A DNA stretch of 7,887 nt, taken from Clostridia bacterium (GTDB taxonomy: Bacteria; Bacillota_A; Clostridia; Oscillospirales; CAG-272). Location of the stretch: assembly GCA_017408625.1 (NCBI GenBank), contig JAFQUG010000031.1, forward strand, positions 1-7,887. The letters run 5' to 3'. The position numbers were made by a program, and so were the translations under genes. Positions 1 through 6,883 of this stretch are shown here, one piece after another. The notes beneath the pieces are model-generated. The model searched no databases, had not been told where the DNA came from, and was given only the letters and a program-made list of their open reading frames with translations. Numbering within the stretch: the stretch's first letter is position 1; every line of letters begins with the position of its first letter.

Positions 1-75
1 CCTCTCCGCTGGAGAGGGGGGACCGCAGCGGAGCCGACTTAAGAAGGCGACGCGGTTGCGGTGGGTGAGATTCAT
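1..75. repeat. Hairpin-rich intergenic repeat-like element, left edge
   Basis: The first 17 bases form a perfect 7-bp hairpin (CCTCTCC, loop GCT, GGAGAGG). GC-rich sequence with ACCGC and GCGGT runs follows up to about position 75. No frame looks coding. I recall this style of sequence as a dispersed intergenic element in gut clostridia, where it is often mis-called as short Pro/Ser/Arg-rich proteins. The recollection is from memory, and copy number cannot be judged from one window. The element is probably cut by the window edge. Confidence 0.4.
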
Positions 76-117
76 CACGAGGACGCTCTTTCACCAACAA
101 TTGAACATGTAAAACGT

Positions 118-149
118 AAAAAATCGTTATGCTCTAAAGGGCGCGCATA
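118..149 (-). terminator. Weak candidate terminator of the regulator operon
   Basis: Just past the stop of the 99-residue gene, the minus strand can form a 5-bp stem (TATGC with GCATA, plus-strand 145-149 and 128-132). Four bases later comes a run of six T (123-118). The stem is short and its 12-base loop is large, so this is a weak call. Nothing better is visible between the gene and the left edge. Confidence 0.3.
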
Positions 150-151
150 TC

Positions 152-451
152 TTACACGATCATACGAATGAGCCAACCATCCGCCTGTACCTCGACATGT
201 ATCATTTCTTCAAATCCAACGAAAGCTTGCATCATCTCAGCAAGCTCAGGGGCGCGGTAGTAAAGGGCTACCAATTGTTTACTGCCATCATCGAAAAGAA
301 CTTCTTCTTGCCGGGAAATCCCCTCTGCCTTGAAATGCATAATCGCCCATTGCATTTGTCCGTTGCCCCACATCATAACGCTGGCCATATCAACGTCTGC
401 GGGAACCTCTATGACCTTTTTAAAATCCCCCTTTGATACTTCAATCCTCAT
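152..451 (-). CDS. Methionine-rich hypothetical protein, 99 aa, coupled to the XRE regulator
   Basis: I do not recognise this family. The predicted product is a small soluble protein with no signal peptide, membrane span or cysteine. It is rich in methionine (10 of 99 residues: M1, 22, 26, 27, 33, 38, 73, 74, 83, 97), and its strand-rich pattern ends in an amphipathic segment (HVEVQADGWLIRMIV). The ATG at 451 is preferred over an in-frame TTG at 466 because GGTGGA precedes the ATG at a usable distance. With that start the gene overlaps the end of the XRE gene by 11 bases, so translation is probably coupled and the two products likely work together. It may modulate or bind the regulator, but that is inference from position only. 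No second promoter is visible. Confidence 0.7.
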   Translation of the reverse strand: MRIEVSKGDFKKVIEVPADVDMASVMMWGNGQMQWAIMHFKAEGISRQEEVLFDDGSKQLVALYYRAPELAEMMQAFVGFEEMIHVEVQADGWLIRMIV

Positions 452-923
452 AGTTTTCCACCGCAATGCGGACGTGCACGTCTTCGTGATTCACTTCTAC
501 CAGTGTACCAATAAAGCCATCGTCTGCCATATCAAAAGCTCCGGCAACTTGATCAAAGGCCTCTTCGCCAACAATTTTCTTCAGCACGCCATTCTCAATG
601 GCCTTTTTTACAGCGTTTACGGGAATTCGGGTAATGACATGGCTTTCATCTGTATCCACTCGAATCAGCATGATTCGACGATTAATGATTTCTGCGGAAG
701 CCTCGCGAAGCTCAGCCACAGCCCGTTCACCCTCCAAGAGATTGTCAACGCTAACGCCCAAGGTCTTGGCAAGTGCCTGCATAACGGTGATGTCGGGGTA
801 GGATGTATCACACTCCCACTTGCTCACCGCCTGCGCTGTGACCGACATTTTCTCGGCCAGCTCTTCCTGAGTGAGCTTTTTTTGCTTTCTGAAATAAGCG
901 ATGTTCTGTCCGATTGTATTCAT
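441..923 (-). CDS. XRE/Cro-family transcriptional regulator with SHOCT-like C-terminal region
   Basis: This is a cytoplasmic DNA-binding regulator of 160 residues. Residues 1-65 are a classic HTH_3 domain: NIAYFRKQKKLTQEELAEKM holds the first helices, the recognition helix is about 29-37 (TAQAVSKWE), and SYPDITVMQALAKTLGVSVDNLL is the typical end. After a linker (66-88), the C-terminal part has HVITRIPVNAVKKAIENG (95-112) and GFIGTLVEVNHEDVHVRIAVE (136-156). This pattern resembles SHOCT-like tails that I recall in Firmicutes regulators and small envelope-stress proteins; the likeness is from memory. The ATG at 923 has AAAGGA about nine bases upstream. The following gene starts inside the end of this one. 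A palindrome at its own promoter suggests autoregulation. The ligand or signal is unknown, and regulation of the neighbouring genes is not shown. Confidence 0.9.
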   Translation of the reverse strand: MNTIGQNIAYFRKQKKLTQEELAEKMSVTAQAVSKWECDTSYPDITVMQALAKTLGVSVDNLLEGERAVAELREASAEIINRRIMLIRVDTDESHVITRIPVNAVKKAIENGVLKKIVGEEAFDQVAGAFDMADDGFIGTLVEVNHEDVHVRIAVENYED

Positions 924-973
924 ATGCTTTTCCTTTCGGTAAATTGGATTATCGTGCGCGCTTCGATGATTCT

Positions 974-982
974 ATTATAGCA
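974..982 (-). promoter_or_regulatory. Extended -10 promoter of the XRE operon
   Basis: On the minus strand the sequence reads TGCTATAAT, a perfect extended -10 element. A good -35 box is lacking at 16-18 bases upstream, which fits extended -10 promoters. Transcription would start near 967, about 45 bases before the ATG at 923. Confidence 0.65.
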
Positions 983-986
983 TAAA

Positions 987-996
987 ATTCGCGAAT
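987..996. promoter_or_regulatory. Palindrome ATTCGCGAAT, possible operator
   Basis: This perfect 10-bp palindrome lies in the spacer immediately upstream of the extended -10 of the XRE gene. Its place is right for a repressor to exclude RNA polymerase, and XRE dimers bind palindromes, so autoregulation is the natural guess. A palindrome this short can arise by chance. Confidence 0.35.
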
Positions 997-1003
997 GCCC
1001 ACC

Positions 1004-1030
1004 GATCCGCAGTTGTTTTTGCGGATTTTT
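1004..1030 (+). terminator. Plus-strand terminator-like hairpin with no plus-strand gene
   Basis: ATCCGC (1005-1010) pairs with GCGGAT (1021-1026) and is followed by TTTTT on the plus strand only. The form is a short intrinsic terminator, yet no plus-strand gene precedes it. On the minus strand the stem lacks a T tract, so it is a poor terminator for the lipoprotein gene. It may stop antisense transcription or be chance. Confidence 0.3.
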
Positions 1031-1084
1031 CACAACTTTTGGTTGAGTGCTCTTATCCAATCCCCGCCAGAGCCTTTGAAATAT

Positions 1085-2254
1085 TTACGGCGCCCCCGGA
1101 ATGTCAACGCTCACCTCGGTGATCTCCACGTAAGCATCTCCCTCGGGCATGATAAAGGCGAAGATCACCCAAGGCGACTGTGATCCGATCTGTACGGCGT
1201 ACTCATCCCCCACTCGGATCTCGTAATACTGCTCATATACAAGCTCCAGCCGCAGCTCCACGCGCTCCCCTGCACGGTACTTTGCATTCAGATCAAAGCG
1301 CTCGTCAAGCGCGTACGTTTTATTGAATTTCAGCGAATACTGCTCCTGTCCGAGTTCCCTTTCGGGCACGATCAGTCTGAAAATATTCTCATATCGGGTA
1401 ATCCAATACGTCTCTTCCTCGGGGCCGGAATCGCGGCTGTCCACAGTCACGGGAAACACCACCACGTATTCACCCGCAGGCAGCAGATGCAGCCCATCCC
1501 ATCCGGGCGACGAATATTGTTGCACCTCTTCGAAATTTGTGTCGTATATATGAGGACTTCCGTGCTTTGCCTTTGCAGGAACCGTACCGGTCACCGGGCC
1601 GTTTGCCACAAGCGTCGGAAAATCGGTGAGCTTGGTATCGGGATCGTAAAACACGCCGTAACTACCCATGCCGTCACCGCAAAGCAGCTCTTGACCATCC
1701 TTTGCATACTCGTTTGTGTAAACAAGCGTTTGTATCGGCTTGATGTGCGCGCCACCTGCGATGATCACCGTAGAGCTGTAGGTGTACTTTTCATTCTCGT
1801 TCTGCGAGGTCAGCTCCACAATAGAAAGCACGGCGGAATACTCCTGCTTGCTTTCTCCGAGCCAGAGGGTCAGATCGTAGCTGCCAAGGCTTGCATCCGC
1901 GGGGATGACAAAAGAATACGTCATGCTGCCGCTCTCGCCGTCCTCCACCTTTTTGTTGACCACGTCCGTGGGAAACGCAATGGGCTCAAATTCAAGCTGA
2001 TCTTGCGGGTCAGACGCATGACAGAGTGAGATCATGGGGAAAAAATCATTGCCCGAGCAGCCCGTATAGCGGTAAGCTCTGCCCGAGGCGTTGGTCACAG
2101 TGGCCGTGATCTTCACGGTCTCGCCACGGGTGTAAACGCTCTTCTCTACTTCGTAAGAAAACGTAAATTCGAGAGATCCTTCACCATTTGCGCATCCCGC
2201 AAGCACGAATATGCACAGGATCGTAAGCAGTGCCAATGATACGATTCGTTTCAT
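1085..2254 (-). CDS. Secreted lipoprotein with beta-sandwich domain and clostridial repeat-like C-terminus
   Basis: The predicted product is a membrane-anchored extracytoplasmic lipoprotein of 389 residues. Its signal peptide (MKRIVSLALLTILCIFVLAGC) has lipobox LAGC with the lipidated Cys at 21. Residues about 28-146 form an Ig-like domain (YTRGETVKITATVTNASG, then GSMTYSFVIPADASLGSYDLTLWLG). It resembles BsuPI-type domains in layout; this is a likeness, not a search result. The middle (150-300) is unassigned. The C-terminus (about 305-380, with RAGERVELRLEL and IMPEGDAYVEI) resembles AGE...MP-D repeat domains of clostridial lipoproteins. The ATG at 2254 is chosen over an upstream TTG at 2431 because it begins the signal peptide and has AAGGG about ten bases ahead; the extra 59 residues are not protein-like. 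A terminator separates it from the export operon. It may be an adhesin, binding protein or inhibitor; the role is unknown. Confidence 0.85.
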   Translation of the reverse strand: MKRIVSLALLTILCIFVLAGCANGEGSLEFTFSYEVEKSVYTRGETVKITATVTNASGRAYRYTGCSGNDFFPMISLCHASDPQDQLEFEPIAFPTDVVNKKVEDGESGSMTYSFVIPADASLGSYDLTLWLGESKQEYSAVLSIVELTSQNENEKYTYSSTVIIAGGAHIKPIQTLVYTNEYAKDGQELLCGDGMGSYGVFYDPDTKLTDFPTLVANGPVTGTVPAKAKHGSPHIYDTNFEEVQQYSSPGWDGLHLLPAGEYVVVFPVTVDSRDSGPEEETYWITRYENIFRLIVPERELGQEQYSLKFNKTYALDERFDLNAKYRAGERVELRLELVYEQYYEIRVGDEYAVQIGSQSPWVIFAFIMPEGDAYVEITEVSVDIPGAP

Positions 2255-2461
2255 TTCTTTTACTTCCCTTTCATAGAGTTCCTTATCTATATAGACGACC
2301 AAAGTCGAAAAATGTTCCGTATTTCGAAAAAATTCCAAAAATCTTTTATTCGTTACCAAGACTGATGACAAAGTATGCTTTTTGCATGTTTTTTCTCCTT
2401 GGCATGGATCTGCTCTACCTTCAAATGTCAAACAACCTGATCATTTTACTAAGCAGTCAAA
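2255..2461 (-). other. Leader region of the lipoprotein gene
   Basis: These 207 bases hold no credible gene. The best -10 candidate is TATATA at 2288-2293 (inside the palindrome CTATATAG), about 35 bases before the ATG, but no acceptable -35 lies upstream of it. A small stem (CGAC, loop, GTCG, 2296-2307) abuts it. A perfect TTGACA on the minus strand (2426-2431) has no -10 partner at 16-18 bases. The promoter therefore remains unlocated. Confidence 0.3.
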
Positions 2462-2489
2462 AGCCGTCCGACGCAAGCGTCGGACGGCT
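2459..2489 (-). terminator. Strong intrinsic terminator of the export operon
   Basis: A perfect inverted repeat (2462-2474 with 2477-2489; AGCCGTCCGACGC and its complement) gives a 12-bp stem with a four-base loop. On the minus strand it is followed by T residues. It starts nine bases after the stop codon of the large secreted protein, exactly where an operon end is expected. It also insulates the lipoprotein gene downstream. Confidence 0.9.
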
Positions 2490-2497
2490 GAAAAAAA

Positions 2498-4012
2498 CTA
2501 ATTCATATAAGATGCGAACGGCTTGAGTGCGGCCTCCAGCTCCCTTAGCACGGGAATGGTCTCAGCACGCGTAATCACGCTGCCGTTCCCTGCCGTATCC
2601 TTGGCGATCAGAGCAGTCGCCTTGGCCTGTGCAGCTTGCAGATTGATCATTGCTTGCCCGGCAAAGTTGCCGTATACGCCGTCGATCACGTCCTGTGCGC
2701 TACCGCTGAGCGAAAGCAGCTCTGCCCACGCACTTGAGGTATCTCCCGCATTTTGCACGTTGGCCTTGGTCTGGATCAAGCGCATCAGATGTATGCTGCT
2801 CTCATTATATTCCGTGCTTGCAGCTACGTGATAGGTATAATTCTCGGTCACCTTGTGCGTGCCTCCCTGGGGCTGCCATACGTCAGTCCAGAAGGAGCCG
2901 GTCTTAGTCGATTCGTCTGATCCCGTATATCCAACGACTTTGGCTCTGCCGTGGTACATGTCTCCGATCTGATACCAATCCGAGGTCGGCACACCGTTCT
3001 CGTCACTCTCGCAGGTGAACACCACCACGTATACGTCAACCCATGCGTTTGCAACGTCACAGTCGTCAGCAGTCATATAAAGCGTCATTTCGCATCCGGA
3101 ATCCGAGGTGGAAAACGTCTGCCCCCATCTATTTGTGTACGTTGCGGTATATGCGTCGCCCGTGGTCTCGTCGTTGTCGATATTATCTCTTTTGATCAAC
3201 AACGTCACGTCGACCGTAGAATCTCCCACCTCGATGCTCAGCGACTCTCCCATCAATGCTTTGATAATATCGGAGTCCGCAGTACTCGCATCCTTTACGT
3301 TACCGATAAAGTTCGCCTTCCAGGCGGTGCCGTCGTATTTGTTGTCAATGGCGTCAACAAAGTGATTGTACGGAGTATCGGTCACACCGTCAATGGTTAC
3401 CTCCTCTTCATTGTTCAGTACGTTCAGAAACTGCGAGAACGTCGCGTCGATGGCAGCCTGTCCTGCGGAATCCACGTGCAAGCCAAACTTATAGTTCAAA
3501 AGCAGCTCCAGGTTGCCGTCACTCGGCACGTAGGATCTTCTGATGCGATATCTGGCGTAAAACACCATGGTCTCGTGGGATTCAATGGCCTGTCCCGCCA
3601 AAGAGGTACTGCAGGCAGCATCCGCATACGCGCCAACCGTCACTCTTCCGTCGCTGACCAATGCGTCATCGTACACACCCGGATTGACGATCTCGCTAAA
3701 GGCCGACTTGTATGCAGAGAAATTGAAGGCGGTGATCTTGTAAATCACGGTCAGATACGAATTCGAGTTTACACCGCTGTTGGGCGTGATTCTGGTATAC
3801 ACGTTGGTGGGATCGCTGCGGCTATGCTCGCTTGTACAGTTCTCCGCGCTGTAAAGCTCCACGTTCGAAACGATCACCTCATCGTATTTGTTTTCATATT
3901 CGGCAAGGCCGCTGATCAGCATGGTATCGGCAAATTCCGCATAGCCAAGTCCAATGAAAACAAAGGAAAGGGAGAGCGTGATGCACAGTAAAACCTTGAT
4001 CCACTTTAACAT
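2498..4012 (-). CDS. Large secreted protein with SipW-type signal peptide, putative minor surface subunit
   Basis: The predicted product is an exported protein of 504 residues. Residues 1-25 are a signal peptide (MLKWIKVLLC, then hydrophobic, ending GLGYA). Next comes EFADTMLISGLAEY, which matches the same region of the small secreted protein in this operon. Residues about 45-182 look beta-rich and may be a TasA/camelysin-like sandwich (SYLTVIYKITAFNFSAY). Residues 190-400 look like one or two further beta-rich domains (TVDVTLLIKRDN, WVDVYVVVFTC), and 410-500 is helical and Ala-rich. Five Cys remain in the mature part (59, 134, 307, 318, 334). There is no LPXTG motif, C-terminal anchor or recognisable enzyme motif. 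The ATG at 4012 has GGGAGG nine bases upstream. It lies 36 bases after the DUF5305-like gene and ends the operon. A fibre tip, adaptor or matrix role is inferred from the shared motif and context. Confidence 0.85.
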   Translation of the reverse strand: MLKWIKVLLCITLSLSFVFIGLGYAEFADTMLISGLAEYENKYDEVIVSNVELYSAENCTSEHSRSDPTNVYTRITPNSGVNSNSYLTVIYKITAFNFSAYKSAFSEIVNPGVYDDALVSDGRVTVGAYADAACSTSLAGQAIESHETMVFYARYRIRRSYVPSDGNLELLLNYKFGLHVDSAGQAAIDATFSQFLNVLNNEEEVTIDGVTDTPYNHFVDAIDNKYDGTAWKANFIGNVKDASTADSDIIKALMGESLSIEVGDSTVDVTLLIKRDNIDNDETTGDAYTATYTNRWGQTFSTSDSGCEMTLYMTADDCDVANAWVDVYVVVFTCESDENGVPTSDWYQIGDMYHGRAKVVGYTGSDESTKTGSFWTDVWQPQGGTHKVTENYTYHVAASTEYNESSIHLMRLIQTKANVQNAGDTSSAWAELLSLSGSAQDVIDGVYGNFAGQAMINLQAAQAKATALIAKDTAGNGSVITRAETIPVLRELEAALKPFASYMN

Positions 4013-4048
4013 CGCAGCTTCCTCCCTTCCCGATAATTTGTTTTTTAC

Positions 4049-5623
4049 TTATTTTTTGTTCTCTTTTTCCTTCTTATTGCCCTTGGTCTCGGCGACCTCC
4101 TCCTTGGGCATTAAAACCTCTTCCGCCTTGCGCTTGAACACACCGATGATCTTTTTCAAGGGGTGCTTGAGCTGATCGGCAGGAACCTTGTGGTTGCCGT
4201 GCTCAACCGTTGCCTTGCGGATGATCTCCTTATTCTGATGCACGTCCTTGGTAGGCACGAGCACGATATCGCCTTTGGCGATCTGCTCACCGTTGGGATC
4301 GTAGCGGTACACCTTATTATGGTGCGGACGCTCGGGCCATACAACGCCAATGACCTCAACGCCCTCTTGCAGGTTATCGTCATCGTCATCCTCGTCGTAA
4401 TCGATATCGGAAAGCGGCACGTCGGGCTGCTCCAGTGCAGCATCCAGTGCTTCCTTGTCTACGTTCTCGTCCAGAATCACCAGCTTGGACTGATCCTGTG
4501 CGGGCTCTTGCTCCTCGGAATTGCCATAGATCTCGTCAAAATCAGCCACCTTGATCTCATACATGTACACCACGTCGGTGTCTGTCGGGATCATAAAGCT
4601 TGTGCAGGTCTTGTCCTCGTTCTCATTCATCAGAATGGGCGAATGGATGGTATCGCGGATCTCAAGCAGATCGCCAAAGCCCTCCACGTACATCACGCGA
4701 TAGCCTGTCAGATCAATCGGATTGACGATCTTCTGAATGTAGCTCTTATAATTTGCAACCGTACGCTTGACCTTGATCTCGTAGTTGATATCCGTGTTTC
4801 TGGTCAGGATGACGAATACCACCAGCGCAATTGCATACAGAACAGTCAGACAAAGGAACACGATGGCCAGTACCATAAATACGTTTCTGGCAATGCCGTC
4901 CTTGGCCATGATCAGCTTGTCCAGTCCTGTGGGAACGTCAGCCTTCTGCGCAAGCTCCACCTTTTCGGTCAAAAGCGGGATGCTGAGCATAAAGCTATAC
5001 TGATTTTCCTTATCCTCGGCCAAATCCTCCACCGATCCGACCACGTCGATCTGCATGGCGACCTCCAACGTGCAGGTCACGTTTTGCAACGACAGCGCGT
5101 CAACGATCTGCTTTGCTCTTTGGTTATAGTCGTCGTAGCGGATCTCAACGGGTGCAAACACATCCAACTCCCGCTCGGGCTGAGTGCTCTCTACGGTCCT
5201 ATCGGGGATCAGCGCAGCGCTATCCGCCGAAAGTCTGTCACAATAGATCAGCTTTTTGGTCTGATTATCGCGAATGACGATCAAAGCGTCCACGCCGTAC
5301 GTATAGTGATAGATCGCAGGCTGATCCATAATCAGCTCGTACGTAAAGTCCATATGCACGCGGTCGATCAGCGACGCTACGTAGATATTATCCTCTCCGA
5401 GCGAGTCCTGCTCAAAATATTCATTCTCTTTCAGGTAGACGGTATAGCCCACGTCGCCCTTTTCGGTATAGCCGACGTAGGTACTTTCATTCAACTCGAA
5501 AAACACTATGCCCAACACTGCCGTCACCAGCGTAAGACCGGCTAAGATCAGCGAGCAGATGCGCAGCCATTTCTGTCTGTTCTGCCTATAGTCTGAGCGG
5601 CGTTTCTTTTCAGCCTCTGACAT
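4049..5623 (-). CDS. DUF5305-like membrane protein with extra cytoplasmic domain
   Basis: The 524 residues show a basic N-terminus, membrane span 1 (about 23-42), an extracellular domain (43-247), span 2 (about 248-272) and a long cytoplasmic tail. The extracellular part (YTVYLKENEYFEQDSLG, then LIDRVHMDFTYEL, later FMLSIPLL) and the start of the tail (YRVMYVEGFGDLLEI at 308-322, IHSPILMNE) fit my memory of DUF5305, a family of unknown function often beside SipW-type peptidases. Unusual additions follow. One is an acidic linker (about 361-420, with DYDEDDDDD). The other is a compact domain at 421-495 (VEVIGVVWPE, KVYRYDPNGE, GDIVLVPT) that looks like a small beta barrel. The tail ends Lys/Glu-rich. 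The ATG at 5623 has AAAGGAG seven bases upstream. It follows the peptidase gene by 52 bases. It probably assists or controls assembly of the exported proteins; this is inference. Confidence 0.85.
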   Translation of the reverse strand: MSEAEKKRRSDYRQNRQKWLRICSLILAGLTLVTAVLGIVFFELNESTYVGYTEKGDVGYTVYLKENEYFEQDSLGEDNIYVASLIDRVHMDFTYELIMDQPAIYHYTYGVDALIVIRDNQTKKLIYCDRLSADSAALIPDRTVESTQPERELDVFAPVEIRYDDYNQRAKQIVDALSLQNVTCTLEVAMQIDVVGSVEDLAEDKENQYSFMLSIPLLTEKVELAQKADVPTGLDKLIMAKDGIARNVFMVLAIVFLCLTVLYAIALVVFVILTRNTDINYEIKVKRTVANYKSYIQKIVNPIDLTGYRVMYVEGFGDLLEIRDTIHSPILMNENEDKTCTSFMIPTDTDVVYMYEIKVADFDEIYGNSEEQEPAQDQSKLVILDENVDKEALDAALEQPDVPLSDIDYDEDDDDDNLQEGVEVIGVVWPERPHHNKVYRYDPNGEQIAKGDIVLVPTKDVHQNKEIIRKATVEHGNHKVPADQLKHPLKKIIGVFKRKAEEVLMPKEEVAETKGNKKEKENKK

Positions 5624-5650
5624 ACCAATACTCCTTTGCCATAGATTTTC

Positions 5651-5669
5651 TTGCCGCGCCGGGCGGCAA
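5651..5669 (-). other. Hairpin between the peptidase and DUF5305-like genes
   Basis: TTGCCGC and GCGGCAA form a 7-bp GC-rich stem with a five-base loop seven bases beyond the peptidase stop codon. On the minus strand it is followed by GAAAATC, so there is no T tract and it should not be an efficient intrinsic terminator. It may protect or separate segments of the operon mRNA, or cause partial termination. Confidence 0.45.
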
Positions 5670-5675
5670 ATTCCT

Positions 5676-6803
5676 TTAAGTCAATTCACGTATGAACTCA
5701 CGAAGCCAGATGGATGCGTATCCAACGTAAGGGACTCTGAAAAGCACGACTCCCTCAATGCTTGCGTCGGTGATAAAGCCGTCGTCCGGCTCTTGGTTGG
5801 CATCCCCCTTGGTGTAATACCGATTTGCTCCGTCCACCCGTTCGATCATCACGATGCGGTGCACGATGCGGGCATTGGACTTTTGGTAAACCACCACGTC
5901 CTGCTCGGACAGATACTGATCGTCATACGCCTCGTAAACGATCAGGTCTCCCTTGTTCAAAGCACCCGTCATGCTTTCCGTCGCAATGATGATCGCGCGG
6001 TATTGAAAGCGAGCCGAAATAAGCATCACAATTGCAATCATAATCAAGGCCGCAGCCCCCACGGACACTCTCTTGGCCGTTTTGACCTTTGTTGTCTCGT
6101 AAGCCTTGCCTTTGGTATACAAAGCCGAGATAAACCAAAAAGCCAACAGCGGCACCACCATCTTGGCAAAGGATACCAGGATGTCGGGCGTCTGGGGATA
6201 CACGGGCAACACGTACCCATACAGTGCAAATATCAGGCGATATACCATGATCGGCAAAAAGCCGTATTTGCTGCTAAGCATACAAAACAGCACGTTGGCT
6301 GTGATGGCGGGCAGCAGATAGAGGCCTACGGCATCCATAAACGAGGAAAACGAACTGATCCCCTCAAGCGAGGCAAAGATCAGAACCTCGGACATGACGC
6401 CGCCTATGTACGCGCAAACGTGCGCGACTCGCCATTTTTGCGCCAGCAGTACGTATCTTATGATCTCAATTGCGATGATTATTGCCGCAATCGGTAAAAT
6501 ATTTATAAATAAGCTGCTGATGGAGAACGGTGTGCTCGATCTGTAAAAGCCGAAATATATGCCTGACAGATAATAAACGACGAGACACACTGCCCCCACC
6601 GCAAGCATGATCAAAAAGACCTCTGTTTTGTTGTGTGACAGAATGGATCTTTTTTTGATTGTTACAGGAACAGCAACTGCGAAGGCAATCAGAATCAGCG
6701 CTGCGATTGCCTTGGCATAGCTGCTTGGAACAAACAAAGCACAAAGGAGGGCGAGTACGAGCGCGATCGACAATGCATGTACAGTAGCTTTATCTTGGCT
6801 CAT
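5676..6803 (-). CDS. Signal peptidase I of ER/SipW type with nine-span membrane extension
   Basis: This membrane serine protease should cleave signal peptides outside the membrane. The catalytic domain follows residue 268: TESM places the nucleophile at Ser277, ARIVHRI supplies His315 where typical bacterial enzymes have Lys, and TKGDANQEPDD (332-341) carries the conserved Asp region. Ser/His/Asp is the signature of SipW, archaeal and ER peptidases. Residues 10-266 hold about nine hydrophobic segments (near 10-26, 30-49, 62-86, 96-121, 127-150, 157-180, 184-203, 210-232, 245-266), which places the catalytic part outside if the N-terminus is inside. At 375 residues it is about twice the length of Bacillus SipW. 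The ATG at 6803 follows AAGGAGGG; an upstream TTG at 6824 lies before that site and is rejected. The genes on both sides encode its likely substrates and partner. The sipW symbol is not assigned because orthology is not shown. Confidence 0.93.
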   Translation of the reverse strand: MSQDKATVHALSIALVLALLCALFVPSSYAKAIAALILIAFAVAVPVTIKKRSILSHNKTEVFLIMLAVGAVCLVVYYLSGIYFGFYRSSTPFSISSLFINILPIAAIIIAIEIIRYVLLAQKWRVAHVCAYIGGVMSEVLIFASLEGISSFSSFMDAVGLYLLPAITANVLFCMLSSKYGFLPIMVYRLIFALYGYVLPVYPQTPDILVSFAKMVVPLLAFWFISALYTKGKAYETTKVKTAKRVSVGAAALIMIAIVMLISARFQYRAIIIATESMTGALNKGDLIVYEAYDDQYLSEQDVVVYQKSNARIVHRIVMIERVDGANRYYTKGDANQEPDDGFITDASIEGVVLFRVPYVGYASIWLREFIRELT

Positions 6804-6846
6804 AGTCTTGCCCTCCTTTCTCAAATGTTCCGATGAAATCTAAGTT

Positions 6847-6876
6847 ATTATATGACGAATTGTTTTCCTTTGTCTA
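6847..6876 (-). promoter_or_regulatory. Internal promoter before the signal peptidase gene
   Basis: The minus strand has TAGACA (6876-6871), an 18-base spacer and a perfect TATAAT (6852-6847). The -35 box starts eight bases after the stop codon of the small secreted protein, and the start site would be near 6840. No terminator separates the two genes, so read-through from the main promoter is also expected. Confidence 0.6.
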
Positions 6877-6883
6877 AAGTGAC

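Noticed and set aside
330..980. Plus-strand 216-codon frame
   Set aside because: It is antisense to the XRE gene, whose HTH domain is clear, and has no ribosome site.
2255..2431. In-frame upstream extension of the lipoprotein from a TTG
   Set aside because: The extension would bury the lipoprotein signal peptide, has no good ribosome site at its start, and covers the likely leader region.
2426..2431. Perfect TTGACA box upstream of the lipoprotein gene
   Set aside because: No sequence resembling a -10 box lies 16-18 bases downstream.
2951..3991. Long plus-strand frame of 346 codons, and a similar one at 4163-5545
   Set aside because: Both lie wholly opposite well-supported minus-strand genes with ribosome sites and recognisable domains; their His/Arg/Val-rich composition is that of antisense shadows.
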